DNA of 64,000 nt, taken from assembly GCA_947044365.1 (NCBI GenBank), contig OX345636.1, positions 59,275,537 through 59,339,536 on the forward strand, written 5' to 3'. Below, piece by piece: positions 63,151-64,000 of this stretch; within the stretch, counting starts at the first letter, position 1, and each line of letters starts with the position of its first letter. Below the pieces are notes generated by a model that was not told where the DNA came from, searched no databases, and worked only from the letters and a program-made list of their open reading frames with translations. The position numbers and the translations under genes were made by a program. The stretch comes from Petrosia ficiformis (lineage: Eukaryota; Porifera; Demospongiae; Haplosclerida; Petrosiidae).

Positions 63151-63361
63151 TCCCGTCCCCAGACCGCCACCCCAAAAAGACAGTCCGGAACAGTTGCTTC
63201 AAATTCTTGGTCCAAGCATCAAATGTCTTTTCCATTAAAAAAGACGGTTCATTGTTCTCTTTTTGAAGTGGATAACATATTTGATGCTTGCACCAAGAAT
63301 TTAAAGCAACTGTTCCAGACTATCTTTCACCCATTGGGCGTGGTGGTCTGAGCACGAGACT
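63151..63361. mobile_element. foldback element, arms about 75 bp
   Basis: AGTCCCGTCCCCAGACCGCC ... AGCATCAAATGT pairs with ATATTTGATGCT ... GGTGGTCTGAGCACGAGACT. Arms resemble the heads of 10085 and 24365. Confidence 0.88.
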
Positions 63362-63586
63362 GGATTCCCTTGGTTTGGTCATAGTTTTTTGCTTGCTCCT
63401 CACAGTCTCACACGGAAGGTTGCAAGACTGGTTTACAATCTTATGAAGGGATGTGTCTATTCAGCATTGACTTGCTGTATGTACACAGTATAATTACTTC
63501 ACAATAATAATATTCATTGCTGAAATAATATCATTCATGAAGTGTCTGATCATGAGATCTTTAGTGACCTCTTTGCAGAAACAATA

Positions 63587-63596
63587 ATGGCTACTG
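63587..63596 (+). CDS. first coding exon of a new gene (partial view)
   Basis: ATG GCT ACT G followed by GTGAGTG. Joins in phase 1 to 63946, giving MATGTAKPGPKMASSDFK. Upstream context AACAATAATGG is start-like. Too short to name. Confidence 0.5.
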
Positions 63597-63945
63597 GTGA
63601 GTGAATATAGATAGATATTCTTTGTTTCTTAGTCCATTTAAGTGCTGTGCATGCTTGCTTGTGCATCTAGTTCAATTTCAAAATTAACACATATAATTAT
63701 TTTTCTATAAATTCAAAAACTGCTATGCCACAATTAGCTTGCATATAATATTATAATTATCTATTTTTTGCAATATTTGATTTTCTGGCCTCATGTACAA
63801 TCCACAAAACTGATCTACTCAGTCATTTTCAATTTTTTACAGGAATTGTGTGACATAATTATAGTCGTAGTTGCACATCAATCCTTTGTTACTTTAATCT
63901 CTATTCTTTTTGTTCATTTTCAATTCTAACATATTGACAAGCAAG

Positions 63946-63989
63946 GTACAGCTAAACCCGGTCCCAAAATGGCCTCATCAGATTTCAAG
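63946..63989 (+). CDS. second coding exon of the right-edge gene
   Basis: Acceptor ACAAGCAAG after a T-rich tract and a CTAAC branch-like word, donor AAG-GTAATT. Open frame continues past the window. No family recognised. Confidence 0.5.
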
Positions 63990-64000
63990 GTAATTTGCTA

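Overview
This is a eukaryotic, AT-rich, intron- and repeat-dense window. Spliceosomal exons, Tc1/hAT/Penelope/Ty3/KDZ-type transposon relics, a tRNA-derived SINE and very frequent TACATGTA palindromes suggest a demosponge-like genome such as Amphimedon. That assignment is an inference from style, not from any database match.

The main gene runs on the + strand from the left edge to 49895. I traced 26 exons with consistent GT/AG borders and compatible phases. Together they give 3285 nt, an uninterrupted 1094-residue C-terminal part of one protein; the start lies outside the window. Order: five ankyrin-type repeat exons (616-34786, all phase 0-0); small phase 1-1 linker exons (35187-44350); coiled-coil exons, some freshly duplicated (44890-45918); an acidic linker; a ZU5 domain (46289-46789); Ser/Thr/acidic linkers; an unrecognised beta-rich module (47494-48783) where a UPA domain would sit; and a helical C-terminal domain that looks like a CARD/death fold (49576-49895). 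The layout recalls ankyrin/UNC5/PIDD-class scaffolds, so a signalling or innate-immunity adaptor is plausible but unproven.

The introns hold nearly everything else. Intron 1 (724-9479) carries a Penelope-like reverse transcriptase relic, several MITEs and a broken antisense hAT transposase. Introns 2-4 carry duplicated hAT-type MITEs with perfect 8-bp target duplications and a three-copy segmental duplication (about 25.2-34.3 kb) containing BED-finger hAT relics. Introns 6-9 carry a 2.2-kb hexamer satellite grown inside a MITE, a 19-bp minisatellite that supplies a splice acceptor, a 9-bp satellite and a SINE.

Downstream of 49.9 kb is mostly transposon territory: a 3.9-kb KDZ-like element with long inverted repeats and an 8-bp target duplication nested in an older MITE, a possible small two-exon gene (55886-56386), a Ty3/Gypsy integrase scrap, a convergent Helitron-like deletion derivative (61.3-62.0 kb), a foldback element, and at the right edge the likely start of a new + strand gene (63587-63989).

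The most unusual signal is an indel pattern. At eight sites where two copies of the same repeat can be compared, one copy has TA and the other TACATGTA. This is the scar expected from Tc1-type excision and may explain the abundance of this palindrome.
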